From contig DATELK010000039.1 of assembly GCA_035276685.1 (NCBI GenBank), positions 1-64,000 of the forward strand: a stretch of 64,000 bases of DNA, written 5' to 3'. A program made the translations under genes and the position numbers. The notes below the pieces were generated by a model, which was given only the letters and a program-made list of their open reading frames with translations, searched no databases and was not told the origin of the DNA. The stretch is from JACVRN01 sp035276685. GTDB lineage: Bacteria; Acidobacteriota; Blastocatellia; Pyrinomonadales; Pyrinomonadaceae. Positions 7,978-15,698 of the stretch are shown one piece after another (the first letter of the stretch is position 1; each line of letters opens with the position of its first letter).

Positions 7978-8363
7978 ACGTATTCGCCTTTCATTAACTG
8001 ATTCTGCGTATAGCGAATTTCTTCCAGTATCTGCGCTGCCAACTCTGGATCAATGCCTATACTCTTGCCTGCCTCAATGAGCATCAGAGCGTAGCTGAAA
8101 TCGGCAGCCAGGCGACCCAGTTGCCTATAAGCGCGGAAATTAATAGCTGGAACCGGGCGTTGTATGCGCTTGCTTAGTCCAATGTGGCGAAGAAAGACGC
8201 CCTTTTTCATGTGCGTAAGCTTTGCTTTACCACTAATGATTTTGTCTTCATCTTCATTGACAGGCACTCCGATTCTTCTAGTGCGACGCTCAAAATCTTC
8301 TAGCCGTGGTCTACCTCCATGTGCGCTACTGACTGACGCAAGGTGACTCTTTTTTCTGCTCAT
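7974..8363 (-). CDS. mobC: MobC-like relaxosome accessory protein
   Basis: A protein of 129 residues. A basic N-terminus (residues 1 to 30) is followed by an RRTRRIGVPVNEDEDKII segment that resembles the ribbon-helix-helix strand and first helix of MobC proteins. The C-terminal half is helical (FRAYRQLGRLAADFSYALM), another MobC trait. MobC proteins bind oriT and help the relaxase open the strand. The gene overlaps the relaxase start by four bases, so the two are probably translationally coupled. The 216 bases upstream contain no gene and are the expected place for oriT. The start at 8363 has only a weak ribosome-binding sequence. Confidence 0.7.
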   Translation of the reverse strand: MSRKKSHLASVSSAHGGRPRLEDFERRTRRIGVPVNEDEDKIISGKAKLTHMKKGVFLRHIGLSKRIQRPVPAINFRAYRQLGRLAADFSYALMLIEAGKSIGIDPELAAQILEEIRYTQNQLMKGEYV

Positions 8364-8579
8364 AGCTTGTCTCTTGACTACATCGGAAGGAGTTTTCGTT
8401 TCACCAAAACATTGCTGGCTACAGTTGCTATTAATAGGTATGGCTTAACTACTAATTGATTGAGTTTAAGAAATGTTGTATGCCGATTAAATTTAAACGA
8501 GCAAGTAGAGAGAGCATTTGTAAGTGATAATTAATTCTGATAGCGATTTGGAGCATATGAAATTTGCGTAGGATGCTGC
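8364..8579. other. Gene-free region upstream of mobC, candidate oriT
   Basis: This AT-rich interval separates mobC from the next gene and contains no open frame of note. By position it should hold oriT. A GTAAGTG at 8520-8526 resembles the sequence before the RSF1010 nick site, but there is no matching inverted repeat in front of it, so no nick site is assigned. Confidence 0.3.
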
Positions 8580-9326
8580 TTACATATCAAGTTCGAGTTG
8601 TTTGTCATTGAAAGTGGCTGATTTCGCGCCATGTACTCTGCTGCTCATACGCTTCGGCGATTTAGATAAAGATGCGTGAAGCTTACGGATTGCATCAGCG
8701 ACGACTTCGTCCTTTGTCTTTTCTGTTGCTGTTATAAGTTCCGTTAAAAGCTGCTTGACTTCAGCAGGTACACAGACAGATATAGTGCAAGTACTTGAAG
8801 GGAGATGTAGGGAGGAGACTCCGGCTTGTTTCAGCCTCCGCACGTTGGCTCTAAACTCCCCGATTTTGTAATCGGGTTCTGCGCATTTTTCGAGCGCCAT
8901 ACGGATCGCTGCATGAGGGTCAGGCGCTGAGAGAGCAATCACATAATGCTCACGTCTCAAACTAGGTATGTGTTCGAGCACAGTTTCATTAATTACAGGG
9001 AAGAAAGTATCTTTAATACGCGCGTCAGTTTCTAAAGTCTTTCTGTCGACTCCCGCCTGCTGGGCAAGGCGATTCATATGTGCTTGTATCCCTTCCCCTA
9101 GAATGTCGCGGCGGCCACGCCCGCCTGAAAGCCTGTGCTGGTGTCGTTGCCGCAGAATTGATGCGCACATTCCTCGAATAATGAACGCGAATCTTTCCAG
9201 CCGCTGCGCGTTAACCACAATCGTTATAAGTTGCTCATCATCCTTCTTTGAAATGTCCCGAAGCAGGTCAGGCAGATATCTGACTAGCTGATCTACTTTT
9301 GTGTATATGGTGCCTGATTTAGACAT
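8580..9326 (-). CDS. Hypothetical DNA-binding protein with C-terminal ribbon-helix-helix-like domain
   Basis: A protein of 248 residues, not assigned to a family. The N-terminal half is helical and basic. It includes a possible helix-turn-helix, HMNRLAQQAGVDRKTLETDA (about 85 to 104), and a glycine/arginine-rich GGRGRRD loop. Residues 178 to 220 (CTISVCVPAEVKQLLTELIT and the helix after it) have the strand-helix-helix pattern of ribbon-helix-helix DNA-binding proteins. A basic tail follows. It sits upstream of mobC and beside a cluster of dyad repeats at 9612-9671. A repressor, a partition-type protein or a second relaxosome component would all fit. The gap to mobC argues for its own transcription unit. 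Confidence 0.6.
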   Translation of the reverse strand: MSKSGTIYTKVDQLVRYLPDLLRDISKKDDEQLITIVVNAQRLERFAFIIRGMCASILRQRHQHRLSGGRGRRDILGEGIQAHMNRLAQQAGVDRKTLETDARIKDTFFPVINETVLEHIPSLRREHYVIALSAPDPHAAIRMALEKCAEPDYKIGEFRANVRRLKQAGVSSLHLPSSTCTISVCVPAEVKQLLTELITATEKTKDEVVADAIRKLHASLSKSPKRMSSRVHGAKSATFNDKQLELDM

Positions 9327-9965
9327 ATGACTTGATACCTATTGCGTTAATTCTTAAGCCAAGATTAAGAACTTTAAATTCACACCAACCAATAGGGGTT
9401 CGCACTTATGATCGCTAGCAATGTTTCTTTAATTGGCCGGGCCTCTATAAATCCTTGAATCCTTCTATGACCCGCACGGCTGTCTTACGGCAAGAGGTGT
9501 ACCACACGGGTTCTACCTAATAGATATCTTTGCCACCCACTCTATTCACGCATATTTTCAGGGAATTCGTGTTCATTTGAGGGACATAGAGCTACTGACA
9601 GAGATAAGAGGTGTCTACAGCATAGACAATGAGGTGTCTACGGCATCGACAATTTGTCGATGCCGTAGACAATTTAGATCGTGAGGAAATTAGTCAGTTG
9701 AATCTCTGAATCTCGTCTGTTTCCCAATAAACCCTGAAGGAAAATAACAAAAGATGTGCTCGGCTAGCCTGTGGCACTCACTTTGCACATTCCCCCTGCA
9801 AGGCTGATTCAATAAGTATTGAAAGCCTCTTTCACTCAAGCGGTACCGGACAGCGAATCTGAAGAATGTGAATGCGTTATTAGGGGCTTAGTTTGGGTTA
9901 AACCATCAGAAGCATCAACGTTTAACTCATCTGAAGCTGCCGAGAAATCAATTGGAATTTAAACG
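9327..9965. other. Long intergenic region with dyad repeats
   Basis: About 640 bases without a convincing gene, between the ribbon-helix-helix gene and the small ORF before the excisionase-like gene. It is AT-rich. The only strong structure I see is the repeat cluster at 9612-9671, described separately. Control region or origin of the element is the likely use. Confidence 0.5.
9612..9671. repeat. Three iteron-like 17-bp dyads, two forming a large palindrome
   Basis: Unit 1 (9612-9628) is TGTCTA-CAGCA-TAGACA, a perfect dyad. Unit 2 (9635-9651) is TGTCTA-CGGCA-TCGACA. Unit 3 (9655-9671) is the inverse of unit 2. Units 2 and 3 together form 17-base perfect arms around a single T (9636-9670). 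Starts are spaced 23 and 20 bases, about two helical turns. This suggests cooperative binding by a Rep, partition or repressor protein. Confidence 0.7.
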
Positions 9966-10061
9966 ATGAGCGACATATCGAATAAAGACTCACTTATGGC
10001 TCTATTAAAATTGATTGTTAAAGAGACCATACGAGAAGTTTTAAAAGAGTCCTCATCATAA
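9966..10061 (+). CDS. Possible 31-aa small protein upstream of the excisionase-like gene
   Basis: ATG to TAA encodes 31 residues with a single amphipathic helix (LMALLKLIVKETIREVLKE). There is no strong ribosome-binding sequence in front. Its only support is the helical pattern and its position 44 bases before the next gene on the same strand. It could be a leader peptide, a small regulator, or nothing. Confidence 0.3.
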   Translation: MSDISNKDSLMALLKLIVKETIREVLKESSS

Positions 10062-10105
10062 GTCCGCGCGATTCCTGAAAAGATTAACGCCATAGAGAGA
10101 TTGCA

Positions 10106-10456
10106 ATGATTACTATCGACGCAAAAATCCATGAGTACATTAACGAGCACCTGGACGAGAAACTTCCACAGATAGTCTCCGAAAAGCTCAAACAGATTCA
10201 GCCTTTGCCTGTGTGGATGACGGAAACTCAGCTCGCTGAGTACTGGCAACTCCGAAATAAAGAGGGTGAACTTACTGTGCATTCGATTCGCGCGTGGACG
10301 GCGAGACCAGAGGATGAGCACCCGCTGCGGTGCGGCAACATGGGGGAGATGCGTCGGTATCACCGGGAAGAGTGTGATACTTGGGCCAGAGAGGAGGCCA
10401 AGCGCCAGCGCGCGAAAAACACGAGAAAGGGACGCCAGTTGAAAGCCGTTGAGTAG
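10106..10456 (+). CDS. Probable excisionase / recombination directionality factor
   Basis: A protein of 116 residues. An N-terminal helix (about 1 to 30) is followed by a MerR/Xis-like winged-helix pattern: PVWMTETQLAEYWQLRN, then VHSIRAWTARPEDEHPLR and RRYHREECDTWAREE. This is the usual shape of excisionases that read a target site and choose between binding modes. The C-terminus is very basic (about residues 95 to 116). It lies immediately upstream of the integrase on the same strand, as xis genes commonly do. Excision or direction control is inferred from family shape and context; an element repressor is less likely. Confidence 0.65.
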   Translation: MITIDAKIHEYINEHLDEKLPQIVSEKLKQIQPLPVWMTETQLAEYWQLRNKEGELTVHSIRAWTARPEDEHPLRCGNMGEMRRYHREECDTWAREEAKRQRAKNTRKGRQLKAVE

Positions 10457-10524
10457 CCACGCGCTGGATGTTATCCTGCACTCCACTATGCTTTGACGGC
10501 TGCCATAACTGGAGGCTAAATCCT

Positions 10525-11664
10525 ATGGCAGTTTACAAAAGATACAAGGGGAAGTACCTCAAACCGAATGATCCAGATTGGGATAAAGGGACATGGATCG
10601 TACAGTTCGTCTTACGAGGTCACAGTGTCAAAGAGGCTATCCCTGAAGCGAGGACTCGCAAGCAGGCAGAGCAGGTCGAGACTCAAATCAGGCAAGCCAT
10701 CTTCGACAGGAAATACAACAAGGCGTCCGCGGTAACACGCTTCTCAGACTTCTTCGATAACGTGTTCCTGCCGTGGGCTAAAGAGAACAAACGAAGCTGG
10801 AAGGATGACGAGCAGAGGGGCGTTCTACTCAAAGAGTTTTTCAAGGACTCTCCCATACGCGACATCACTCCGATTCGGATAGAGGCGTACAAGAGCGCGC
10901 TCAGGAAGACTGATAGCAAGTATAAGCGCCCGTTTGCGCCGTCAACCATTAACCGCTATCTGCAGGTACTCTCGCGAGTGCTTTCGATGGCTTTTGAGAA
11001 CGGCATCATTGACAGCAACCCTATGGAGCGCGTCAATCGACTCCGAGAGCCGGAGCCGCGCGAGCGTTTCCTTAATCAGTATGCCGAGGATGAAGAAGAA
11101 CGATTGATCAATGCGTTGGTAGCCTATGGCGAGCACATGGTCGCGCTCGTGGAACTGGACCTAGAAGTAGGAATGCGGTTAGGCGAACTCCTGAATGCGA
11201 AATGGGCCGATGTGGTAGGAGATGTCATCTTCGTCATGCAGACCAAGAACGATAAGCCTCGTATCATTCCCTTAACGAAGCGGGCGATTGAGATTCTAAG
11301 AGGCTTGCGTCAGGACGCGCCCGATGAGGAACGCATCTTCGACCCTAAGCGCACGGGGAGGAGACGCCGCCAGTTGATGGCCTGCTTTCAGGCAGCCATC
11401 CAATCGGCGGGACTCTCAGATTTCCATTTCCATGATCTTAGGCATACCTTCGCCACTAGGCTCAGGGCGGCCAACGTCCACCCGTATGATATAGCCGACC
11501 TGCTCGGCCATTCCGTGCCCGATGGCGAGACACGATCCACGCGTGTCACACGGGGATACGCGCACGGCGTCCCTCAGAGACTCCGCGATGCAGTAAATAG
11601 TCTGGAAAAGGGGAAGCAGGCGATTCTGGCGGGTCTGCCATCTGTCTGCCAACAGGCAAGCTAG
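10525..11664 (+). CDS. int: Tyrosine-type site-specific integrase
   Basis: About 379 residues from the preferred ATG at 10525, which has GGAGG nine bases upstream; an earlier in-frame start at 10468 has no such support. The N-terminal 75 residues form an arm-binding-type domain, and the next 110 a SAM-like core-binding domain. The catalytic domain shows the full set: Arg in GMRLGELLNAKW, the H-x-x-R box in HDLRHTFATR, the second His in LLGHS, and the Tyr nucleophile in GYAHG. It catalyses integration and excision. The gene ends 55 bp before the 3' end of a tRNA-Ser gene and is transcribed toward it, which points to that tRNA as the attachment site. Confidence 0.93.
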   Translation: MAVYKRYKGKYLKPNDPDWDKGTWIVQFVLRGHSVKEAIPEARTRKQAEQVETQIRQAIFDRKYNKASAVTRFSDFFDNVFLPWAKENKRSWKDDEQRGVLLKEFFKDSPIRDITPIRIEAYKSALRKTDSKYKRPFAPSTINRYLQVLSRVLSMAFENGIIDSNPMERVNRLREPEPRERFLNQYAEDEEERLINALVAYGEHMVALVELDLEVGMRLGELLNAKWADVVGDVIFVMQTKNDKPRIIPLTKRAIEILRGLRQDAPDEERIFDPKRTGRRRRQLMACFQAAIQSAGLSDFHFHDLRHTFATRLRAANVHPYDIADLLGHSVPDGETRSTRVTRGYAHGVPQRLRDAVNSLEKGKQAILAGLPSVCQQAS

Positions 11665-11719
11665 GAAGACAGAGGCTAAAAGCCTACTTTTTCGTAACTC
11701 TTTGAAAATTAAGAAGGAA

Positions 11720-11809
<90 letters not shown>

Positions 11810-11839
11810 ACATAGGACGTTAAGAAGGCTTGGGCCTTC

Positions 11840-12328
11840 TTACTTTTGTCTGGAATCGCCGCGTCGCGCTCGGAAGAAGTGCTGCATCAGCTCTCTGCAC
11901 TCGGCTTCGAGGACGCCTGAGGCGATTTCCATTCGGTGGTTCAAAGAGCTTGAGTCGCAGAGTCGAAACTTTGATTCGACCGCGCCGAAGCGCTCGTCCC
12001 TTGCGCCGTAAACCAGGCGCGCGACCCTCGCCTGCACCAGAGCGCCCGCGCACATGGCGCACGGCTCTATGGTTGAATACATCGTAGCGTTCGTGAGCCT
12101 GTAATTCCCCGCCGCCTGTGCCGCCGCTCTGAGCGCCACGATTTCGGCGTGGGCCGTAGGGTCGCAATCCGTGCGTGTGCGATTTCCGGCTACGGCCAGC
12201 ACGGCGTCGCCAGCTACAACGACAGCGCCTATGGGAACTTCTCCGCGCTCCTCGGCCTCACGCGCCGCGCGCAGGGCCTCAAGCATCCACCGCTCGTCAC
12301 TAATCCCGCCTGAGACTTCCTGTTGCAT
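11840..12328 (-). CDS. tadA: tRNA-specific adenosine deaminase
   Basis: About 162 residues from the ATG at 12328. This start leaves the usual short N-terminus before the deaminase core; earlier in-frame starts at 12397 and 12427 would add an unusual hydrophobic extension. The zinc-binding cytidine-deaminase motifs are present: HAEIVAL (His ligand and catalytic Glu) and PCAMCAGAL (two Cys ligands). The enzyme converts A34 to inosine in tRNA-Arg(ACG), which lets it read several codons, and is essential in most bacteria. The gene ends 30 bp from tRNA-Ser on the same strand. The choice of start is the main uncertainty, as no candidate has a strong ribosome-binding sequence. Confidence 0.93.
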   Translation of the reverse strand: MQQEVSGGISDERWMLEALRAAREAEERGEVPIGAVVVAGDAVLAVAGNRTRTDCDPTAHAEIVALRAAAQAAGNYRLTNATMYSTIEPCAMCAGALVQARVARLVYGARDERFGAVESKFRLCDSSSLNHRMEIASGVLEAECRELMQHFFRARRGDSRQK

Positions 12329-12547
12329 AAGAAGAAGCGCGTGAAGAAAAGATAATAGGAGGCTGTCGCGGAGGCTGTCAAGCCAGGCGGCTTTCATACC
12401 TTTTTTGCACACACTTATCACCCGCAAGCGCGGCGCTCGTGATATTATCGCTGGTCGGGCCTGAAGCGGGGCGTCCCCTTAGAGGAAGGATGCGCCGCCC
12501 GAGCGTGTAGACCTTCTGACGAGTCAAGGAGCAGGCGAGCAAGAGCG

Positions 12548-13534
12548 ATGAGCAAAGAGATACGCCAGAGGACAAGCGGGCCACTCTCGGGCGACCACAG
12601 CGGGACGACAGGCCGACTTAGACCCCCAGCTCCTCCTCCTGCTTCAACCTCAACCACACAGACCACAGGCATAGGCACGCAGGCGCAGACGCCCATCGCC
12701 AAGCTCTCTCCCGCAGACTTCAACGCCGCGATGGTTCACTTCTATCGCGGCGAGATAACGCGCTCGAATACCTGGCGCAACCGGCTGGACACTACTACCA
12801 ACTGGGCGGTCATCACGGCGGGCGCAACTCTCTCGTTCGCCTTCGGAGACCCTTTCAGCCCGCATTTCGTGATTCTCATCAACTCGCTGCTGGTGGCCTT
12901 CTTTCTGCTGATGGAGGCGCGGCGTTATCGCTATTACGAGATTTGGTCTAGCCGCGTGCGAGTCGTGGAGACGGGCTACTTCGCGCAGATACTTTCGACC
13001 GAAGCCTCTACCGAAAGGCAGTGGGCGCAGCACCTGGCCAACGACCTAGTGACGCCGCACTTCACCATCAGCGAGTGGGAGGCGGTCGGGCGGCGCTTGC
13101 GTCGCAACTATCTATGGATCTTCATGCTGCTCGCGGCAAGCTGGAACCTGAAGGTCTATCTTCATCCGGTCAGGGCCACTGACTTTGCCATCTTCATAGA
13201 CCGCGCGACTATAGGCGTTGTGCCCGGCCCCTTTGTGCTCGCGGCAGGAGTCGTCTTCAACGTGGGGCTAGTCATCTTCGCCATAGCGACTCTGCGGCTC
13301 AGAGAAGCTACGGGCGAGGTCTTGCCGCATCACGACTTCTCGTTCAAGCCGCTGCAACGCATGACGGAATGGACGCGCGCGGCCGCGCAGGAGCGTCGCA
13401 CACGACGCCGCGCACAGCGCGCACGCCACCGTGTACGCACGACAAGCTCTATGACCGCGACCGGAGAATTCAAACGCATAGACACGACAGAAACTCCCGA
13501 CAGAAAACCTATCAAAGAGGAAATACTCAAGTAA
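12548..13534 (+). CDS. DUF2270-family integral membrane protein
   Basis: A protein of 328 residues. The first 60 are Pro/Thr-rich and probably disordered. From residue 60 the sequence follows the DUF2270 pattern: FYRGEITRSNTWRNRLDTT, then hydrophobic segments at about 88 to 120. An RRYRYYEIWSSRVRVVE segment follows, then more membrane segments at about 195 to 212 and 228 to 250. The C-terminal 70 residues are strongly basic (runs of Arg) and should be cytoplasmic. The family has no known function. It is the first gene of the run that continues with hutH, but a long hairpin lies between them, so a shared function is not implied. Confidence 0.8.
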   Translation: MSKEIRQRTSGPLSGDHSGTTGRLRPPAPPPASTSTTQTTGIGTQAQTPIAKLSPADFNAAMVHFYRGEITRSNTWRNRLDTTTNWAVITAGATLSFAFGDPFSPHFVILINSLLVAFFLLMEARRYRYYEIWSSRVRVVETGYFAQILSTEASTERQWAQHLANDLVTPHFTISEWEAVGRRLRRNYLWIFMLLAASWNLKVYLHPVRATDFAIFIDRATIGVVPGPFVLAAGVVFNVGLVIFAIATLRLREATGEVLPHHDFSFKPLQRMTEWTRAAAQERRTRRRAQRARHRVRTTSSMTATGEFKRIDTTETPDRKPIKEEILK

Positions 13535-13604
13535 ATGGTAGATGGTAAGCGGTGAATAGACGAACGAAGTTTCTACATTCACCATTTATCATCTACCATT
13601 TACT
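13530..13604. repeat. Long inverted repeat between the DUF2270 gene and hutH
   Basis: Two 28-base arms pair with three mismatches (13530-13557 and 13577-13604) around a 19-base loop. The left arm includes the TAA stop of the upstream gene. The right arm ends eight bases before the hutH ATG, so the hutH translation-initiation region is partly inside the hairpin. Confidence 0.8.
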
Positions 13605-13612
13605 ATCTACTT

Positions 13613-15112
13613 ATGCTTGAACTGGACGGTCAGAGGCTTTCGCTGGAAGAGGTGGCGGCTGTGGCGCGCGGCGCGGAGAGCGTGCGCCTGACAGAGAGCG
13701 CCAGAGAGCGCGTGCAGGAGGCTAGGCGCGCGGTCGAAGCAATTATAGAGACGGGCCGTGTCGTTTACGGCGTCAACACGGGCTTCGGAAAGCTGTCGGA
13801 CGTTCACATTCCGCAGACGGAGTTGAGAGAGCTGCAACTGAATCTGGTCAGGAGCCACGCTTGCGGAGTTGGACGACCGCTCTCCGAAGCTGAGACGCGC
13901 GCGATGATGCTCCTGAGAGCGAACGTCATTGCGCTGGGGAACAGCGGCGCACGAGCAGAAGTCCTTGAGCTATTGCTTAACATGCTTGAGCGCGGCGTTC
14001 ATCCCGTTGTGCCTGAGAAGGGCTCCGTAGGCGCGAGCGGAGACCTTGCGCCACTGGCCCACCTTGCGCTGGTGCTGATAGGAGAGGGCGAGGCCTTTTA
14101 TCGCGGAGAGAGAATGACGGGAGGCGAGGCGCTCAAGCGCGCAGGGCTTGAGCCGGTTCTGCTTGAAGCTAAAGAGGGGCTGGCGCTTCTGAACGGCACG
14201 CAGGCCATGGGAGCCGTAGGCGGCCTTGCTCTTCATCGCGCGGAGAGGCTGGCGAGGGTGGCGGACGTGGCTGGCGCTATGACCCTGGAAGCCCTGCGCG
14301 GCACGCCCGTAGCCTTCGACGAGCGCATACATCTGGCGCGCCCGCACGAAGGGCAGACGCTGGCGGCGGCGCACCTGCGCGAGCTTCTATCGGAGAGCGA
14401 GATACGCGCCTCGCACCTTGAGAACGACCCGCGCGTGCAGGACGCGTACAGCCTGCGCTGCATGCCGCAGGTTCACGGCGCTGTGCGCGGCGCGCTACGC
14501 CACGCTCGCGAAGTAGTGGAGATTGAGACGGGCTCTGCGACGGACAATCCCTTAATCTTTACGAGAGAAGGCGACGTGCTATCGGGCGGAAATTTTCACG
14601 GAGCGCCGCTCGCGCTCGCGTTCGACTACGCGGCGATTGCTCTGACGGATTTGATGAGCATCGCGGAGCGGCGCATAGACCGTGTAGTCAACCCTGACTC
14701 GAACGAGGGGCTGCCGCCTTTTCTGACGACGCGCGCGGGAACAAGCTCCGGCTTCATGATGGCGCAGGTGACCGCCGCCGCGCTCCTAGCGGATTCGCGC
14801 GTGCTCTCTCACCCGGCGAGCGTAGACAACGTGCCCACGGACGGGGGCAAGGAAGACCACGTCTCTATGGGCATGACCGCGGCCGTGAAGCTGCGCGGAG
14901 TGCTAGAGAACGCGGAGTACGTGCTGGCGATAGAGCTTTTGACGGCGGCAGAAGGACTTGAGCATCGCCTGCCGCTCAAGCCCGGTCGCGGAGTCATGCG
15001 CGCATACGAAGCACTGCGCGCGATTGCGCCGCCCGTCACGCGCGACCGCGCACTCGCAGAGGACTTCGAGCGCATAGCCCGGGCCATAAGAGACGGCGGC
15101 TTCGATTTCTAA
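13613..15112 (+). CDS. hutH: Histidine ammonia-lyase
   Basis: A protein of 499 residues, normal length for the family. It removes ammonia from L-histidine to give trans-urocanate, the first step of histidine degradation in the cytoplasm. The Ala-Ser-Gly triad that cyclises into the MIO cofactor is at 141-143 in GSVGASGDLAPLAH. The active-site Tyr52 lies in VVYGVNTGFGKL. FHGAPLALAFDYAAIAL and QVTAAALLAD are further family segments. There is no clear ribosome-binding site before the ATG, and a long hairpin ends just ahead of it. hutU follows after one small gene; hutI and hutG or a formimidase are not in the window. Confidence 0.97.
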   Translation: MLELDGQRLSLEEVAAVARGAESVRLTESARERVQEARRAVEAIIETGRVVYGVNTGFGKLSDVHIPQTELRELQLNLVRSHACGVGRPLSEAETRAMMLLRANVIALGNSGARAEVLELLLNMLERGVHPVVPEKGSVGASGDLAPLAHLALVLIGEGEAFYRGERMTGGEALKRAGLEPVLLEAKEGLALLNGTQAMGAVGGLALHRAERLARVADVAGAMTLEALRGTPVAFDERIHLARPHEGQTLAAAHLRELLSESEIRASHLENDPRVQDAYSLRCMPQVHGAVRGALRHAREVVEIETGSATDNPLIFTREGDVLSGGNFHGAPLALAFDYAAIALTDLMSIAERRIDRVVNPDSNEGLPPFLTTRAGTSSGFMMAQVTAAALLADSRVLSHPASVDNVPTDGGKEDHVSMGMTAAVKLRGVLENAEYVLAIELLTAAEGLEHRLPLKPGRGVMRAYEALRAIAPPVTRDRALAEDFERIARAIRDGGFDF

Positions 15113-15116
15113 GGAA

Positions 15117-15210
15117 GAAATTAACAGGGATAGACAGGATAGACAGGATAAAGAAAAGGCAATCAATTCTCTTTATTATCCTGTTCATCCTGTCCATCCC
15201 TGTTAATTTC
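15117..15210. repeat. Heptad-type hairpin repeat, copy 1
   Basis: Two 35-base arms pair with two mismatches. The arms are built from a TTAACAGGGAT start and GGATAGACA units repeated about every nine bases. It begins directly after the hutH stop codon. Related copies lie at 15584-15672 and 19935-20024. Confidence 0.85.
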
Positions 15211-15273
15211 TGATATTAAATTAGTGCTCAACGAAACTGCACAGGGCCATAATCCATCAGGAAAGGTATAGCT

Positions 15274-15567
15274 ATGTCGGATATTTTTGATGACAGGAAG
15301 AAGGCGCTGGAGGAAGACTACTTCCGGCGCAAGGAGCAGGAGTCAATAGAGAAGCTGCGCCAGAAGATGGCTGATGAGCAGCAGGCCGCGGAGCAGGAGT
15401 CTAAGCGGCTGGAATGCCCGCGCGGCGACGGCAAGATGACTACGCTCGCCTTCGAAGGCGTGGAGATTGACCGCTGCGAGGTTTGCGGCGGCGTGTGGCT
15501 CGACAAAGGCGAGCTGGAACAACTGCGACAGAAAGAGTCGGGCGGCTGGTTCAGCCGTTGGAAATAA
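15274..15567 (+). CDS. TFIIB-type zinc-ribbon protein
   Basis: A protein of 97 residues. The first 45 form a charged coiled-coil-like helix (EDYFRRKEQESIEKLRQKM). The second half is a TFIIB-type zinc ribbon: LECPRGDGKM supplies one Cys, and IDRCEVCGGVWLDKGELEQL gives the CxxC pair and the family's typical GVWLDxGEL tail. The first knuckle shows only one clear Cys (CPRGD), where CP.C is common, so metal binding may be altered. Its function is unknown. It sits between hutH and hutU, separated from each by a hairpin repeat, so it is probably a bystander and not a histidine-pathway enzyme. Confidence 0.85.
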   Translation: MSDIFDDRKKALEEDYFRRKEQESIEKLRQKMADEQQAAEQESKRLECPRGDGKMTTLAFEGVEIDRCEVCGGVWLDKGELEQLRQKESGGWFSRWK

Positions 15568-15583
15568 GACCATTTTGGATAGA

Positions 15584-15672
15584 GAAATTAACAGGATGGA
15601 CAGGATGAGCAGGATAAAGAAGAAGCAATACTTTCTCTTTCATCTTGTCCATCCTGTCTATCCTGTTAATTC
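15584..15672. repeat. Heptad-type hairpin repeat, copy 2
   Basis: The left arm has GAAATTAACAGGATGGACAG and further AGGAT units. The right arm carries the complementary ATCCTGTCTATCCTGTTAATTC. It follows the zinc-ribbon gene and precedes hutU. A short AATCC/AAATC stretch lies between it and the hutU ATG. Confidence 0.8.
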
Positions 15673-15698
15673 CAAAATCCGAAATCCAAAATCGAATT

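Noticed and set aside
8520..8526. GTAAGTG as an RSF1010-type nick site
   Set aside because: It lacks the inverted repeat and the downstream sequence of that oriT; seven bases are too few.
15117..15672. Short repeated units resembling a CRISPR array
   Set aside because: Units are 9-base heptad-like repeats inside hairpin arms, without spacers of equal length and without cas genes.
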